DNA from: Pseudonocardia kunmingensis
Lineage (GTDB): Bacteria > Actinomycetota > Actinomycetes > Mycobacteriales > Pseudonocardiaceae
DNA length: 64,000 nt
NCBI RefSeq assembly: GCF_006716445.1
Contig: NZ_VFPA01000006.1
Location: 372,001-436,000 of the forward strand
Direction of reading: 5' to 3'
The position numbers and the translations under genes are program-made. Positions 29,326-39,000 of the stretch are shown piece after piece; within the stretch, counting starts at the first letter, position 1, and every line of letters starts with the position of its first letter. Below the pieces are notes generated by a model, which was not told the DNA's origin, did not search any database, and was given only the letters and a program-made list of their open reading frames with translations.

Positions 29326-30453
29326 GTGGACCTGCGATTCCTGCGTGAACTGACCGACAAGCCGGGCCCGTTCGCCACGGTGTACCTGGACGCGTCGCAC
29401 GACACGGACGATGCGGCACGCGCCCTGGCGCTGCGCTGGGCCGAGGCCCGCGCGAGCCTCGCCGAGCAGGGGGCCGACGCGGCCACGCTCGACGCGCTGG
29501 CCGCGGCCGTGGACGCCGCCCCGCCCGCGGTGGGACGGGCCGGGAGGGTGCTCGTGGCGCGCGGCGGGGAGGTCGTGCTGGACCGGACCCTTCCCGAGCC
29601 GCCCCAGCGGCCCACGTGCCGCTGGGGTCCGCTGCCGGACCTGCTGCCGGTGCTCGTGGAGCAGCCCGAGCCGGTGACGGCCGTCGTCGTGCGCGTCGAC
29701 GAGACGGGCGGGGAGGTGTTCGTGGCCGGCCCCGACGCCGGTCCCGACCGCGTCGAGGACGTCCAGGGCAGCGAGTACCTGGTGCACAAGGTGCGCGGTG
29801 GCGGCTGGTCGCACCTGGCGATGCAGGAGCGGGTGGAGGAGAGCTGGCGGCGCAACACCGCCGAGGTCGCCGAGCGCGTCGACCGGCACGTCTCCGCCAC
29901 GGGGGCGAGCGTCCTGGTCGTCGCGGGCGAGCCGCGCTCGCGCTCCCGCCTGGTCGACGCGCTGGGCGAGCGCAGCGCGTCCATCGCGGTGCAGGTCGAC
30001 CACAGCGGTGGCGCCACCGGCGACGACCTCGCCGCGGCGGTCGCGGAGGCCGTGCAGGACGTGGTCACCGCGCATCGCAGGGCACTGCTCGAGCGCTACG
30101 AGCAGGCGGCCGGGCGACCCGACGGGCTCGCCGTCCAGGGCATCCGGGACGTGCTCGCGGCACTGCGCGCCGAGGCCGTCGACACGCTCCTGCTCGACGC
30201 GGGTGCCACCCGCGACACCACGGTGTGGATCTCCGACGCGCCCGCGCAGGTGGCCGAGGCGGCCGAGGACCTGCGGGCCACCGGCTCCGAGCCGACGGGC
30301 GAGGTCGCGGTGGACGCCGCGCTGCTGCGGGCGGCCGCGGGCACCGGTGCCGGGTTCGTCGCGATCGGCGGCGGCCGGACGGGGCTGGTCGGCCACCCGC
30401 TCGAGGACGGAGTCGGTGCCCTGCTGCGCTACCCGCTGCCGACCGGCGCCTGA
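29326..30453 (+). CDS. baeRF/Rv2629-like (eRF1-related) protein
   Basis: A 375-residue protein of the bacterial eRF1-like group related to Mycobacterium Rv2629 and Vms1-type peptidyl-tRNA hydrolases. It opens LRFLRELTDKPGPFATVYLDASHDT and shows the family blocks HKVRGGGWSHLAMQERVEESWRRN and the C-terminal DTLLLDAG with FVAIGGG. The GGGWSHL segment is the most conserved stretch and may stand for the hydrolase loop. Rv2629-type genes respond to hypoxia or dormancy, suggesting a role in ribosome rescue or hibernation under stress, consistent with its promoter. Confidence 0.8.
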   Translation: MDLRFLRELTDKPGPFATVYLDASHDTDDAARALALRWAEARASLAEQGADAATLDALAAAVDAAPPAVGRAGRVLVARGGEVVLDRTLPEPPQRPTCRWGPLPDLLPVLVEQPEPVTAVVVRVDETGGEVFVAGPDAGPDRVEDVQGSEYLVHKVRGGGWSHLAMQERVEESWRRNTAEVAERVDRHVSATGASVLVVAGEPRSRSRLVDALGERSASIAVQVDHSGGATGDDLAAAVAEAVQDVVTAHRRALLERYEQAAGRPDGLAVQGIRDVLAALRAEAVDTLLLDAGATRDTTVWISDAPAQVAEAAEDLRATGSEPTGEVAVDAALLRAAAGTGAGFVAIGGGRTGLVGHPLEDGVGALLRYPLPTGA

Positions 30454-30458
30454 CCGCG

Positions 30459-30506
30459 GGTGCCGGTTGTTCGTGGTCGCGATCGCGACCACGAACAACC
30501 GACACC
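30459..30506. terminator. 48-bp loopless palindrome between convergent genes
   Basis: The two 24-bp halves are complementary at 23 positions (core GTTCGTGGTCGCGA and its complement). It fills almost the entire 60-bp gap between convergent stops at 30453 and 30514, so it is probably a bidirectional terminator. No second copy was seen in the window. Confidence 0.7.
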
Positions 30507-30513
30507 GCCCGTG

Positions 30514-31221
30514 TCAGCGCTGCGTGCTCTGCTGCACCGTGCCGGCGGCGTCCTGGGCCTCGTTCTGCACGCGCCCGGCAGCGCTGCGGCCCTCGTCGGC
30601 CACGGTGCGCCCGGCGTCGGACGCGGTGGAGCGGACCGCGCCGACCGCCTCCTGAGCCGGACCGGCGAGCTCGTCCTTGACCTCGCTCGCGGCCTGGCGC
30701 GCCGCCTCGGCCACCGGCTTGCCGAGCTCGGTGGCGCGTTCCCTGGCCCGGTCGGCGAGCTCCTGCTCCCGGCGGGCGGCCGGCAGCAGCGAGGAGACCA
30801 GCCATCCGGCCCCGAACGCGATCAGACCCGCGGCGAGCGGGTTGCCCTGCGCCTGCCTGCGCGCGGCCGACGGCGCTTCGGCGACCGCGTCCGCGGCGGA
30901 CGACGCCGCGTCCGACACCCCGGATGCGGCGGAGGACGCGGTCCCGGTCGCCGAACCGGCCACCTGGTGCGCGGTCTCCCGCACGCCGTGCCCGCCGCCG
31001 TGCCCGGGGCTGCTGCCCATGACGTTCTCCTTCCACCTGGCCGCGGTGCTGCGGGCGCGCGCCACGCGCCGCTCGACGACGCGACCGGGGGTCACCTTCT
31101 CGGTGAGCGCACCGACGTCGTCGCTGAGGTGGCTCTGGGTCCGCTCGATCTCGCGGCGGATCTCGTCGGGGTCGGTGGGGGTCGGGCTCGGGGTCGACCC
31201 GGCCGGGTACTGGCTGGTCAC
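30514..31221 (-). CDS. DUF3618 family protein
   Basis: A 235-residue protein starting at GTG 31221 (GGAGG site 7 nt upstream). The DUF3618 core is DPDEIRREIERTQSHLSDDVGALTEKVTPGRVVERRV near residues 20-56. A Gly/His-rich linker, an Ala/Ser-rich region, a membrane helix (NPLAAGLIAFGAGWLVSSLL) and a long amphipathic Ala/Glu/Arg helical tail follow. Many actinobacteria encode it beside holin-like and apolipoprotein-like proteins, as here. A role in membrane or envelope stress is suspected but unproven. Confidence 0.8.
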   Translation of the reverse strand: MTSQYPAGSTPSPTPTDPDEIRREIERTQSHLSDDVGALTEKVTPGRVVERRVARARSTAARWKENVMGSSPGHGGGHGVRETAHQVAGSATGTASSAASGVSDAASSAADAVAEAPSAARRQAQGNPLAAGLIAFGAGWLVSSLLPAARREQELADRARERATELGKPVAEAARQAASEVKDELAGPAQEAVGAVRSTASDAGRTVADEGRSAAGRVQNEAQDAAGTVQQSTQR

Positions 31222-31715
31222 GGGGTACCTCCTCGGCGGCCTCGGAGGGCGTCGGGAACGGAGCTGAGGGTGTCGACGGTGCGTTCGGGCGTGGGCGAGA
31301 CGTCGCGGAGCCGGGAGCGCCCGGTGACGGCGAGGACGGCGGCGGCGATCCCCCACAGCACCCCGACGAGCAGGCCTGCCCAGCCGGCGTCCATGAGGTG
31401 GGAGAGCCCCGCCCAGAGGGCGAGGGAGAGGAAGAGGACGGCGAAGAGGGCCGCCACGCCGGCGGCGCCGAGGGCACCGGCGGCCTTCCCGGTGGTCACC
31501 GCCTCCTGCCGCAGCTCGGCCCGGGCGAGCGCGAGCTCCTGGCGCACGAGGGTGGACAGGTCGCGGGCCACGTTGCCGACCAGCTCGCTGACCGGCGTCG
31601 CGCCCACGTCGGCGTTCACGTCGGCGCCCACGTCGGCGTTCACACGCAGGCCGGGGTCGGTCGGCGGGCCGGCCGGTGCACCGCCCGGGGGCGGTGGTGG
31701 GGTGGGAACGGTCAT
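31218..31715 (-). CDS. Actinobacterial holin-X-like (DUF1469) membrane protein
   Basis: A 165-residue protein with a Pro-rich N-terminus, a short NADVGAD repeat, then the conserved segment LVGNVARDLSTLVRQELALARAELRQEA and two adjacent membrane helices (AAGVAALFAVLFLSLALWAGL, GWAGLLVGVLWGIAAAVLAV). Despite the phage holin name, there are no phage genes nearby; in actinobacteria these are chromosomal envelope proteins. It overlaps both neighbours by 4 bp. Confidence 0.82.
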   Translation of the reverse strand: MTVPTPPPPPGGAPAGPPTDPGLRVNADVGADVNADVGATPVSELVGNVARDLSTLVRQELALARAELRQEAVTTGKAAGALGAAGVAALFAVLFLSLALWAGLSHLMDAGWAGLLVGVLWGIAAAVLAVTGRSRLRDVSPTPERTVDTLSSVPDALRGRRGGTP

Positions 31716-32842
31716 CGGCGGCCGTCCCCGTACTCGTCACCGGCGGGCTCGGCGTGCGGTGCGGTGGATCCGCGCTCGAGCTCCTCGACGTACTCGCCGA
31801 CGGTGGACGCCTCGGAGTTCAGGGCGTGGGCGGGCGGAGGGCCGGCACCGGGGACGCCGGAGCCGGCCGGGGCCGGGCCGGGACCGTCCAGCGGCTCATC
31901 GGCGCGGGGCCGGGGCGTCGGCTGGGCGGGGCCGCCGGCCGGCGGCGGCGTCCAGCCCCCGGACGGGGTGGGGCCGGCAGCGGCGGGGGCCCAGGTGCCG
32001 GACCGCTCGTGCGCCTGGCCCGGCGCGGGCGGGCGCCACGGATCGGGACCAGCGCCTCCGCCACCGGCGCCGGTGGGCCCACCCGGCCGCGGTGCGGCGG
32101 GTGGCGCGGGAGGCGGGGGAGGGGACTGAGGTGCGTGCGGCGGCCCTCCGGGCGCAGCCCCGGGGGGAACCGGCGCGACCGGGGCCGGCGGGACCGGGGG
32201 TTGCCCGGGCACGGGTGGCGGTGCGGCGTGCTGCCCGGCGGGCAGGTCCGGTGGCAGGCCGGGCGGGGCGGCGTGGACGGGCGCCGGTGGCACCGGCGGG
32301 GAGCCGCCGCCCTGCTGCCCGTCGGCCCGGGAGTCGCGCGCGGAGTCGACGGCGCCGCGCGTGAGCCGTCCGGCCAGCACGCCGGCGAGGGCGGCGCCGA
32401 CCAGGAACGTCCCCGGTCGACGCCGGGCGAACCCGCGGACCTCCTCCAGGAGGTCGCCCGGTTCGCGGCCGCGCAGCCACTCGGCGGCAGCGTCGATGCG
32501 GTCCGCGGCCTGGGCGGCGAGGTCGGTGGCGGCGCCGCGTTCCGGGCTGCCGTCCACCATCTGGTGCAGCTCGGCCGCGAGCGCGGCGAGGCCGTCCGCC
32601 GCCTGGTGCTGACCGTTCCTGGCCTGCGCGGTGACCTGGTCGCGGGCCTGCGCCAGCAGGTCACCGGCCTGGCGGCGGGCCTCCTGGGTGACCTGGCCCG
32701 CCTGGTCGGCTGCGGTGCCGGCGACGTGGCGGGCTTCGTCGGCCCCGGTCCGCCCGACGCGGGTGGCCTCGTCCCTCGCCGCCTCGGGCGCGGAGCGACC
32801 GGAGGGGGCCCCGTACTGCGGGCCGGTGGTCTGGTCGGTCAT
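31712..32842 (-). CDS. Hypothetical amphipathic-helix and Pro-rich protein
   Basis: A 376-residue protein I do not recognise by function. Residues 1-125 are Ala/Gln/Glu-rich amphipathic helices (QAGQVTQEARRQAGDLLAQA) reminiscent of apolipoprotein or LEA-type proteins. A short hydrophobic segment (GTFLVGAALAGVLAGRLT) may touch the membrane. The following 180 residues are almost entirely Pro, Gly and Ala and likely disordered; the tail ends STVGEYVEELERG. It is the first gene of the three-gene operon with the holin-X and DUF3618 proteins, preceded by GACAGGAG. Confidence 0.75.
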   Translation of the reverse strand: MTDQTTGPQYGAPSGRSAPEAARDEATRVGRTGADEARHVAGTAADQAGQVTQEARRQAGDLLAQARDQVTAQARNGQHQAADGLAALAAELHQMVDGSPERGAATDLAAQAADRIDAAAEWLRGREPGDLLEEVRGFARRRPGTFLVGAALAGVLAGRLTRGAVDSARDSRADGQQGGGSPPVPPAPVHAAPPGLPPDLPAGQHAAPPPVPGQPPVPPAPVAPVPPGAAPGGPPHAPQSPPPPPAPPAAPRPGGPTGAGGGGAGPDPWRPPAPGQAHERSGTWAPAAAGPTPSGGWTPPPAGGPAQPTPRPRADEPLDGPGPAPAGSGVPGAGPPPAHALNSEASTVGEYVEELERGSTAPHAEPAGDEYGDGRR

Positions 32843-32934
32843 CGCCGCTCCTGTCCCTCGTGGGTGGAGATGTCGGGATCGAACGATCCGTCACTGCCTC
32901 TTGCGTCACCTCCGACTACCCACGAGTGGGGCGT

Positions 32935-34320
32935 CTACCCCCGTCCGGGTTCCTGGACGGCTCCGGAGCAGCGACGGGCCGCACGGTCGCCGAGCCGGGC
33001 CACGCCGTAGAGGACCACCCCGAGCAGGAGGAGCAGTGCGGCGCGCAGCCACACCGTGGCCTCCTGCTGGGCGGCGAGCGCGACGCAGGACAGCAGCCCG
33101 AGCCACGGCAGGGCGAGCGGGATCCGGACGTGGTCGGGCTCGCCCTGGTCGGGGCGGCGGCGCAGCACGATGACGGCCAGGTTGGTGCTGCCGAACGTCA
33201 CGAGCAGCAGCAGCACGACGGTGTTGGCGAGGTCGGTCAGGTCACCGGTGAGCGTCAGAGCCATGGAGACCGCCAGCGTGGCGACGATCGCGACCCACGG
33301 GGTGCGGCGGCCGGGCAGGACCCGGGCGAGCACCGGGGGCAGCAGCCCGTCGGTGGCCATGCCGTAGGCGAGGCGGCTGGAGTAGATGCCCGACAGGAGC
33401 GCGGTGTTGGCCACCGCCACGAGCGCGACCACGGAGAACAGCCAGACCGGGATCCCGACGTCGGCGAGGCGCACCACCTCGAGCAGCGGACCCGTGGAGC
33501 CCGCGAGTGCCTCGACCGGCACGGTGAGGGTGACGACGAGCCCCACGAGCAGGTAGAGCGCACCGGCCAGCAGCAGGCCCCCGATGAGCGCGACGGGGTA
33601 GTTGCGCCGCACGTCGCGGGTCTCCTCGGCCATGTTGGCGGAGGTCTCGAACCCGACGAACGAGTAGAACGCGAGCGCCGCCCCGGCGAGCACGGCGAGC
33701 GCAACCCCGCCCGCCCCGCCGGGTGGCAGGTCGGCGAGCCGGGACGCGTCCGCGTCACCGCGCCCGATGACGAGCGCGCCGAGCACGACGACGAGCACCA
33801 GGCCTGCGGCCTCCACGAGGGTCATGACGATGTTGGCGCGCATCGACTCGCTGATCCCGCGGGCGTTGAGCAGACCGACCGCCACGAGGAACACCAGCGC
33901 CACCGGAAGCGCCGGGAGCGGCACGAGCGCGTCGAGGTACTCCCCGGCGAACGCGAGCGACAGCCCCGCGACGCTCGTGACGCCCGCCGCGAGCCCGCAG
34001 AACCCCACGAGGAACGACACCGCCCGGCTGCCGAACGCGCGGTGGGCGAACACGGCGGCGCCGCCCGCCTGCGGGAAGCGGGTGACGAGCTCCGCGTAGG
34101 ACGCGGCCGTCAGCAGCGCGAGCCCGAGCGCCACCAGGAGCGCGAGCCACAGCGCGCCCCCGGCCTGCGCGGCCGCCTCGCCCACCAGCGTGTAGATGCC
34201 CGCCCCGAGGATGTCCCCGACCACGAACAGCAGCAGCGCGCGCCGGGTGATCGCGCGGCGCAGCGTCGGTGCGCCGCGCTCCCCGTGGTCGGCGGTGGAC
34301 GTGGAACGCTCATCTCCCAT
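32935..34320 (-). CDS. APC superfamily amino acid permease
   Basis: A 461-residue permease with about twelve membrane segments. The APC opening LLFVVGDILGAGIYTLVGEAAAQAGG carries the GxGIY substrate loop of helix 1, and helix 6 shows FYSFVGFETSANMAEETRDVRRNYP, the consensus of the family. It should import or exchange an amino acid or polyamine across the membrane by a proton or substrate gradient; the substrate cannot be told. It is a single-gene unit on the minus strand. Confidence 0.9.
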   Translation of the reverse strand: MGDERSTSTADHGERGAPTLRRAITRRALLLFVVGDILGAGIYTLVGEAAAQAGGALWLALLVALGLALLTAASYAELVTRFPQAGGAAVFAHRAFGSRAVSFLVGFCGLAAGVTSVAGLSLAFAGEYLDALVPLPALPVALVFLVAVGLLNARGISESMRANIVMTLVEAAGLVLVVVLGALVIGRGDADASRLADLPPGGAGGVALAVLAGAALAFYSFVGFETSANMAEETRDVRRNYPVALIGGLLLAGALYLLVGLVVTLTVPVEALAGSTGPLLEVVRLADVGIPVWLFSVVALVAVANTALLSGIYSSRLAYGMATDGLLPPVLARVLPGRRTPWVAIVATLAVSMALTLTGDLTDLANTVVLLLLVTFGSTNLAVIVLRRRPDQGEPDHVRIPLALPWLGLLSCVALAAQQEATVWLRAALLLLLGVVLYGVARLGDRAARRCSGAVQEPGRG

Positions 34321-34524
34321 CCCGCCGTATCACCCGCAGGGGGATCGATCAAACAGCCGGCGCGCCGCCGCGACGCAGCGTGACGGCACTCCCACACGCC
34401 CGCGTGGTCGGCTGGTCCAGGTGGGTGGGCGGCACTTGCCACGCCTGCGAGCCGGGGGCAGGGTGGGCCGCGCGAGCACGTCCCGAAGGGCACCCTCGCA
34501 GGCCCGCGTACGGAACGGGATGGC

Positions 34525-34935
34525 ATGACCCACGGATCCGAGCTCCCCGCCAGCGCCCCTTGCGGGGCACGGCGCACGGTCCCGGCGGGTCTGCTGCGGG
34601 TCGCCGTCTCGCAGGCGCGGCCGGGGGTGCTGGTCGTGTCGCCCGTCGGGGAGATGGACGCCGGCACCGCCGACGTGCTGCGCGACGCCGCGCGGGACGC
34701 CGTGGCCTCCACCCCGCGCTGCGTGGTGGTCGACCTCGCAGGCCTCACGTTCTGCGGTTCGACCGGCCTGGTCGTGCTGCTCGACGCGTGCCGCCGGGCC
34801 GAGGCCGCGGGGGTGCGCTTCAGCACGGTGGACGGGCCGCGGATCGTCCGCCGGGTCCTGGAGATCACCCAGCTCGGCCCGGTGCTCGGTCACCGGGAGA
34901 CCCTCGACGACGTGCTGTGCGAGCTCGACGCCTGA
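34525..34935 (+). CDS. STAS domain anti-sigma factor antagonist
   Basis: A 136-residue RsbV/SpoIIAA-like protein. The STAS core has VLVVSPVGEMDAGTADVLRDA, the phosphorylatable serine loop DLAGLTFCGSTGLVVLLDA, and a C-terminal VRRVLEITQLGPVL helix. Phosphorylation by an RsbW-type kinase and dephosphorylation by a SpoIIE phosphatase would switch its grip on an anti-sigma factor. Two candidate phosphatases lie within 15 kb (20053 and 36051). ATG 34525 has no strong ribosome site. Confidence 0.88.
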   Translation: MTHGSELPASAPCGARRTVPAGLLRVAVSQARPGVLVVSPVGEMDAGTADVLRDAARDAVASTPRCVVVDLAGLTFCGSTGLVVLLDACRRAEAAGVRFSTVDGPRIVRRVLEITQLGPVLGHRETLDDVLCELDA

Positions 34936-34951
34936 TCCGCCCGGTCCGCGG

Positions 34952-35932
34952 TCAGCCGGGCCCCTCGGCCACCTCGTCCGCGGCCACCGCACGCCGCTCG
35001 CCCATCGGCGCCGGGGGCCCGTGGGTGGTGTCGCGCCGGGTCTGCCGCTCGGACTCGGCGTTGACCTCGGCCCCCAGCAGGACGATGTAGCTGGTCAGGT
35101 ACAGCCACAGCAGCAGCACCACCACGCCGGCGAGGGCGCCGTAGGTCTTGTTGTAGCTGCCGAAGTTGTCGACGTAGAGGCTGAAGGCCAGGCTGCCGAC
35201 GATCCACAGGGCGGCGGCGACCACCGCCCCGGGGCTGACCCAGCGCATCCGCGGCGCGTCCCGGTCGGGCGCGACGCGGTAGACCACCGCGAGCGCGACG
35301 ATCACCACGGTGATCAGCAGGCCCCACCGCACGACCTGGGCGAGGAGCGTGCCGAGCGGGCCGAGCGGGAGCGCGTCGAGCAGCGGCGGGACGAGCGCGA
35401 CCAGCGCCAGCGCCACCAGCACGAACACGATCGCGCCGAACGTGAGCAGCAGCGCGGTGCCGCGCAGCCGCGCGAAGCCCCGCGACTCCTCCTCGTCGTA
35501 GGCGATGTTGACCGCCTGCATGAGGTTCCCGGTACCGCTGGAGGCCGACCACAGGGCGGCGAGCAGCGAGACGACCAACCCCAGGCCGAGCGCGCCGCCG
35601 CTGGTGGACACGATCGCGCCGAGCTGGTCGGCGACCAGTGGCCGGGTCTGCTCGGGGAGCGCCGCCGCGAGCCCCTCGACCTGGGCCGCCGCCTGTGCCG
35701 GGTCGGCCACCAGCCCGTAGACGGTCAACGCCGCGATGAGCGCCGGGAACACGGCGAGGAAGGCGAAGAACGCCACCCCGGCCGCCAGCATCGGGACGTG
35801 GTCGGCGCTGCTCTCCCGCATCGCGCGGCGGACCACCTGCCACCACCCGCGGGCCGGGATCTCCGTCGGGGTGGCGGCCTGGTCGCCCGGCAGGGGGCCG
35901 GATTCGCGGGCGGACGCGGGCTGGCTTGCCAC
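34952..35932 (-). CDS. YihY/BrkB-like inner membrane protein
   Basis: A 326-residue protein with six membrane helices. Family features are the N-terminal ESSADHVPMLAAGVAFFAFLAVFPAL, the GTGNLMQAVNIAYDEEESRGF loop and LYVDNFGSYNKTYGALAGVVVLLLWLYLTSYIVLLGAEVNAE. Once called ribonuclease BN by mistake, these proteins are poorly understood envelope proteins. It converges with the STAS gene 17 bp away. Confidence 0.9.
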   Translation of the reverse strand: MASQPASARESGPLPGDQAATPTEIPARGWWQVVRRAMRESSADHVPMLAAGVAFFAFLAVFPALIAALTVYGLVADPAQAAAQVEGLAAALPEQTRPLVADQLGAIVSTSGGALGLGLVVSLLAALWSASSGTGNLMQAVNIAYDEEESRGFARLRGTALLLTFGAIVFVLVALALVALVPPLLDALPLGPLGTLLAQVVRWGLLITVVIVALAVVYRVAPDRDAPRMRWVSPGAVVAAALWIVGSLAFSLYVDNFGSYNKTYGALAGVVVLLLWLYLTSYIVLLGAEVNAESERQTRRDTTHGPPAPMGERRAVAADEVAEGPG

Positions 35933-36050
35933 GGCGGCTCCTCGGGTCGTGGACGAGGTCGGAAGCCCCGGGTAACCGGTGGCGGGAGCGCCAACCGTCC
36001 GTGGGTCCGCCGAACGGGTCGGCGTGCCCCGCGGTGTCCCGCGCCCCCGG

Positions 36051-39000
36051 TCAGCCGTCCGCGTCGTGCAGCTCGAGCACGTCGTCGACGCCGCTGAGGG
36101 CCAGCGCGCGGCGCACGACGTCGGCGGGGGCGACGAGCAGGCGCAGCCGACCGCCTGCGGCGCGGACCGTCCGGTCGGCCTCCACGAGCAGCGCGATGCC
36201 GGCGCTGGCCAGGTAGGTCGTGGGCCGCAGGTCCACGGTGAGCTCGTGGCCCGCGGCCGCGGCCTGCAGCAGCTCGTCGCGCACGCACCGCACGCCCGCG
36301 AGGTCCAGCTCGCCGTGCACCCGCACGGACCGCCCGTCCGGGCCGGGCCCGGGACGCAGCGCGGCAGGCCCGGTCGGTGCCGGGCGGGCCGGCCGCGGGG
36401 TGGGCTCGACGGTGGCGGGCGGGCCGCCCGACGGCGGGACGGTGAAGAGCACCTCGGTGCCGCCGGGCCCGTGGTTCAGCTGCATCCGGCTGCTCACGTC
36501 CCGGATGAGCTCCAGCCCGCGGCCCCGGTAGCCCTTGTCCTCCGGCACGGGACGCCATGCGCCCTCGTCCCGCACGTGCGCGCGGACACCGCCGTCGGCG
36601 TCGCGTTCGAGCTCGACGGCCATCGGGCCCGGCGCGCGGCCGCGGTAGGCGTGCTCGACGGCGTTGGCGGCCGCTTCCCCGACGGCGAGCTGCAGGTCGT
36701 AGACGTCGTCCTCGTCCATTCCGGCCGCGGCGGTCCAGGCGAGCAGCGTGGCCCGCAGCTCCCGCAGGACCGCGGCCTCGGCGGGCAGCACCAGCCGCAG
36801 CGGCGCCGGCGCCAGCCGGGCGACGATGAGCGCGACGTCGTCGGCCGGGTCGGGTTCCTCCGCGTCGGCGCCGGGCGCGAGGGCCCCGGCGAGGAGGGCG
36901 TCGGTGAGCGGAGCGGGGGCGAGCGCGTGGTGGCGGGCCACGAGCGCGGCGAGCCGGTCGATGCCGTCGTCGACGAGCTCGCCGCGCCGTTCGACCAGCC
37001 CGTCGGTGTAGAGCACGATCGTCTCGCCGGGCCGGAGGGCGGCGCTGCCCGCGGTGTACGCGGGCCTGCCGCGCACGCCGAGCACGGTGCCCGCCGCGTC
37101 CTCCAGCGGTCGGCACCCGTCGGGGCCGGCGACGAGCGGCGGCGGGTGCCCGGCGCGGGCCCAGCGCAGCCCGCCCGTCTCGGGGTCGAGCACGAGGCAG
37201 GCCACCGTGCTCCCGGTGGCTCCCGGGACGCGCGCGGCGAACCGGTCCAGCCGTTCGAGGGCCTGCTCGGGCTCGTGGCCCTCCAGCAGGTAGCCCGACA
37301 GCGCGCTGCGCAGCTGCCCCATGATCGCGGCGGCGCGCGCGCCCTGGCCGACGACGTCGCCGACCGCGATCGCCACCCGCCCGTCGTCGAGCGGCAGCAC
37401 GTCGTACCAGTCGCCGCCGGCCTGCGCCCCGCGTGCGGCCGGCAGGTACCGCGACGCCAGCGGCAGCCGCTCCAGGCGGGGCAGGGTGGGGGGCAGCAGG
37501 CTGGTCTGCAGGGTCTCGGCGATGAGCCGCCGCTCGTCGGCGGTGGCGGCGCGCTCGAACGCGGGTGCGGCCTGGGCGACGAGGGCGAGCACGAACTCGC
37601 GCTCGTCACGGGGGAACGCCCGTTCGGTGCGGAAGGCCAGCCCGATCGTCCCGACGACCCGCCCGGCGGCGGTGAGCGGCAACGTCGCGGCGGCGTGCTG
37701 GCCGTCCGCGGTGGCCGCCGCGACGAGGCCCGGCCACTCCCGCGCCCACTCGTCGCGGTCGCGGATCCACACCGGCTCCCCGGTGCGCACGGCGGTGGCG
37801 ACCGGTACCTCGTCGTCGGGGCGCGGGGCGGCGATCGTCTCGCGGTGGGCGGGCCCGTGACCGTCGGCGTGGACGAGGCGGATGCCGCGCTCCGGATCGG
37901 CCAGGTGCACGCTGACGGCGTCGGCCCCCAGCACGCCCGGCAGCCGCGCGACGAGCAGCCGGGCCGCCTCGGCGACGCTGCCCGCGGACGCCAGGTCCCC
38001 GCTGACCTGCTGCAGGTGCCGTTCCCGGGTGCGCTGGCGGTCCGCGGCCAGCATCAGCGACGCTCGCCGGCCCAGCTCCGCGGCGAGGTCGAGCTCGCTG
38101 GGGTGGTAGTAGCGGCTCGACCCGAAGTTCACGAACGCGAGCAGGCCCACCACCCGCTCGCCGATCCGCAGCGGGACGACGAGGGCGTTGCTCGCGTGCA
38201 GCGCGATGCGCGCGTCCGCGTCCCCCTCGTGCGCGGTCGAGCGGTTGAGCTGGTCGGTGACCGGGACGACGACGGGCTGGCCGGGCGCGAACGCCTCGGC
38301 CAGCGGGGTCGGGAGCCGTGTCGGGCCCAGCTCGCGCAGGGCGCCCGCGGTGGTGGCGTCGTCGCAGGCGACGGCGACCTGGCGCAGGAGCCCGTCCGCT
38401 CCGGTCATCGACACCACCGCGGCGTCGCCCAGGTCGCGGAACACGAGGTCGGCCAGGTGGGTGAGCCGCTCCTCGGCGCTGCCGCCGTCGGCGACGAGGC
38501 GCCCGGTCTCGGCGAGGAGCGCGGCCGAGCGTTCGGCGCGCTTCTGCTCGGTGATGTCGACGGTGAGCCCCTGCGCGGTGATCGGCGCCCCGTCGGTGCC
38601 GGTGACGACGTGCACCACCTGGTGCAGCCACAGGACCCGGCCGTCGATCGACACCGCGCGGTAGCTGATGTCGTGGTCGAGGCCCGATTCGGTGCGGTCG
38701 CTGGTGGTGGCCAGCGCCTCGGTGCGGTCCTCGGGGTGGATGATCGAGGGCCAGAAGCCTGCGTCGTCGCACCACCGCTCGGCCGGGTGGCCGAGGAGCT
38801 CCTCCGCGCGGTCGGACACGAACGTGAACCGCAGGCTGCGGCTGTCCGGCCGCCACTGCGCCTCCCACACGATCGCGGCGAGGCCCTGCACCATCGCGCG
38901 CAGCCGGGCGGCCGCGGCCTCGGAGGCCGCGCGGGCGGCGTGCTCGGCGGCGACGTCGCGGCGGATCTGCTCGGCCTGCCGCTCCTCGGTGACGTCGACC

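Noticed and set aside
31218..31715. Prophage remnant, because of the holin-like protein
   Set aside because: No other phage genes, integrase or attachment sites are nearby; this holin-X type is a chromosomal actinobacterial family.
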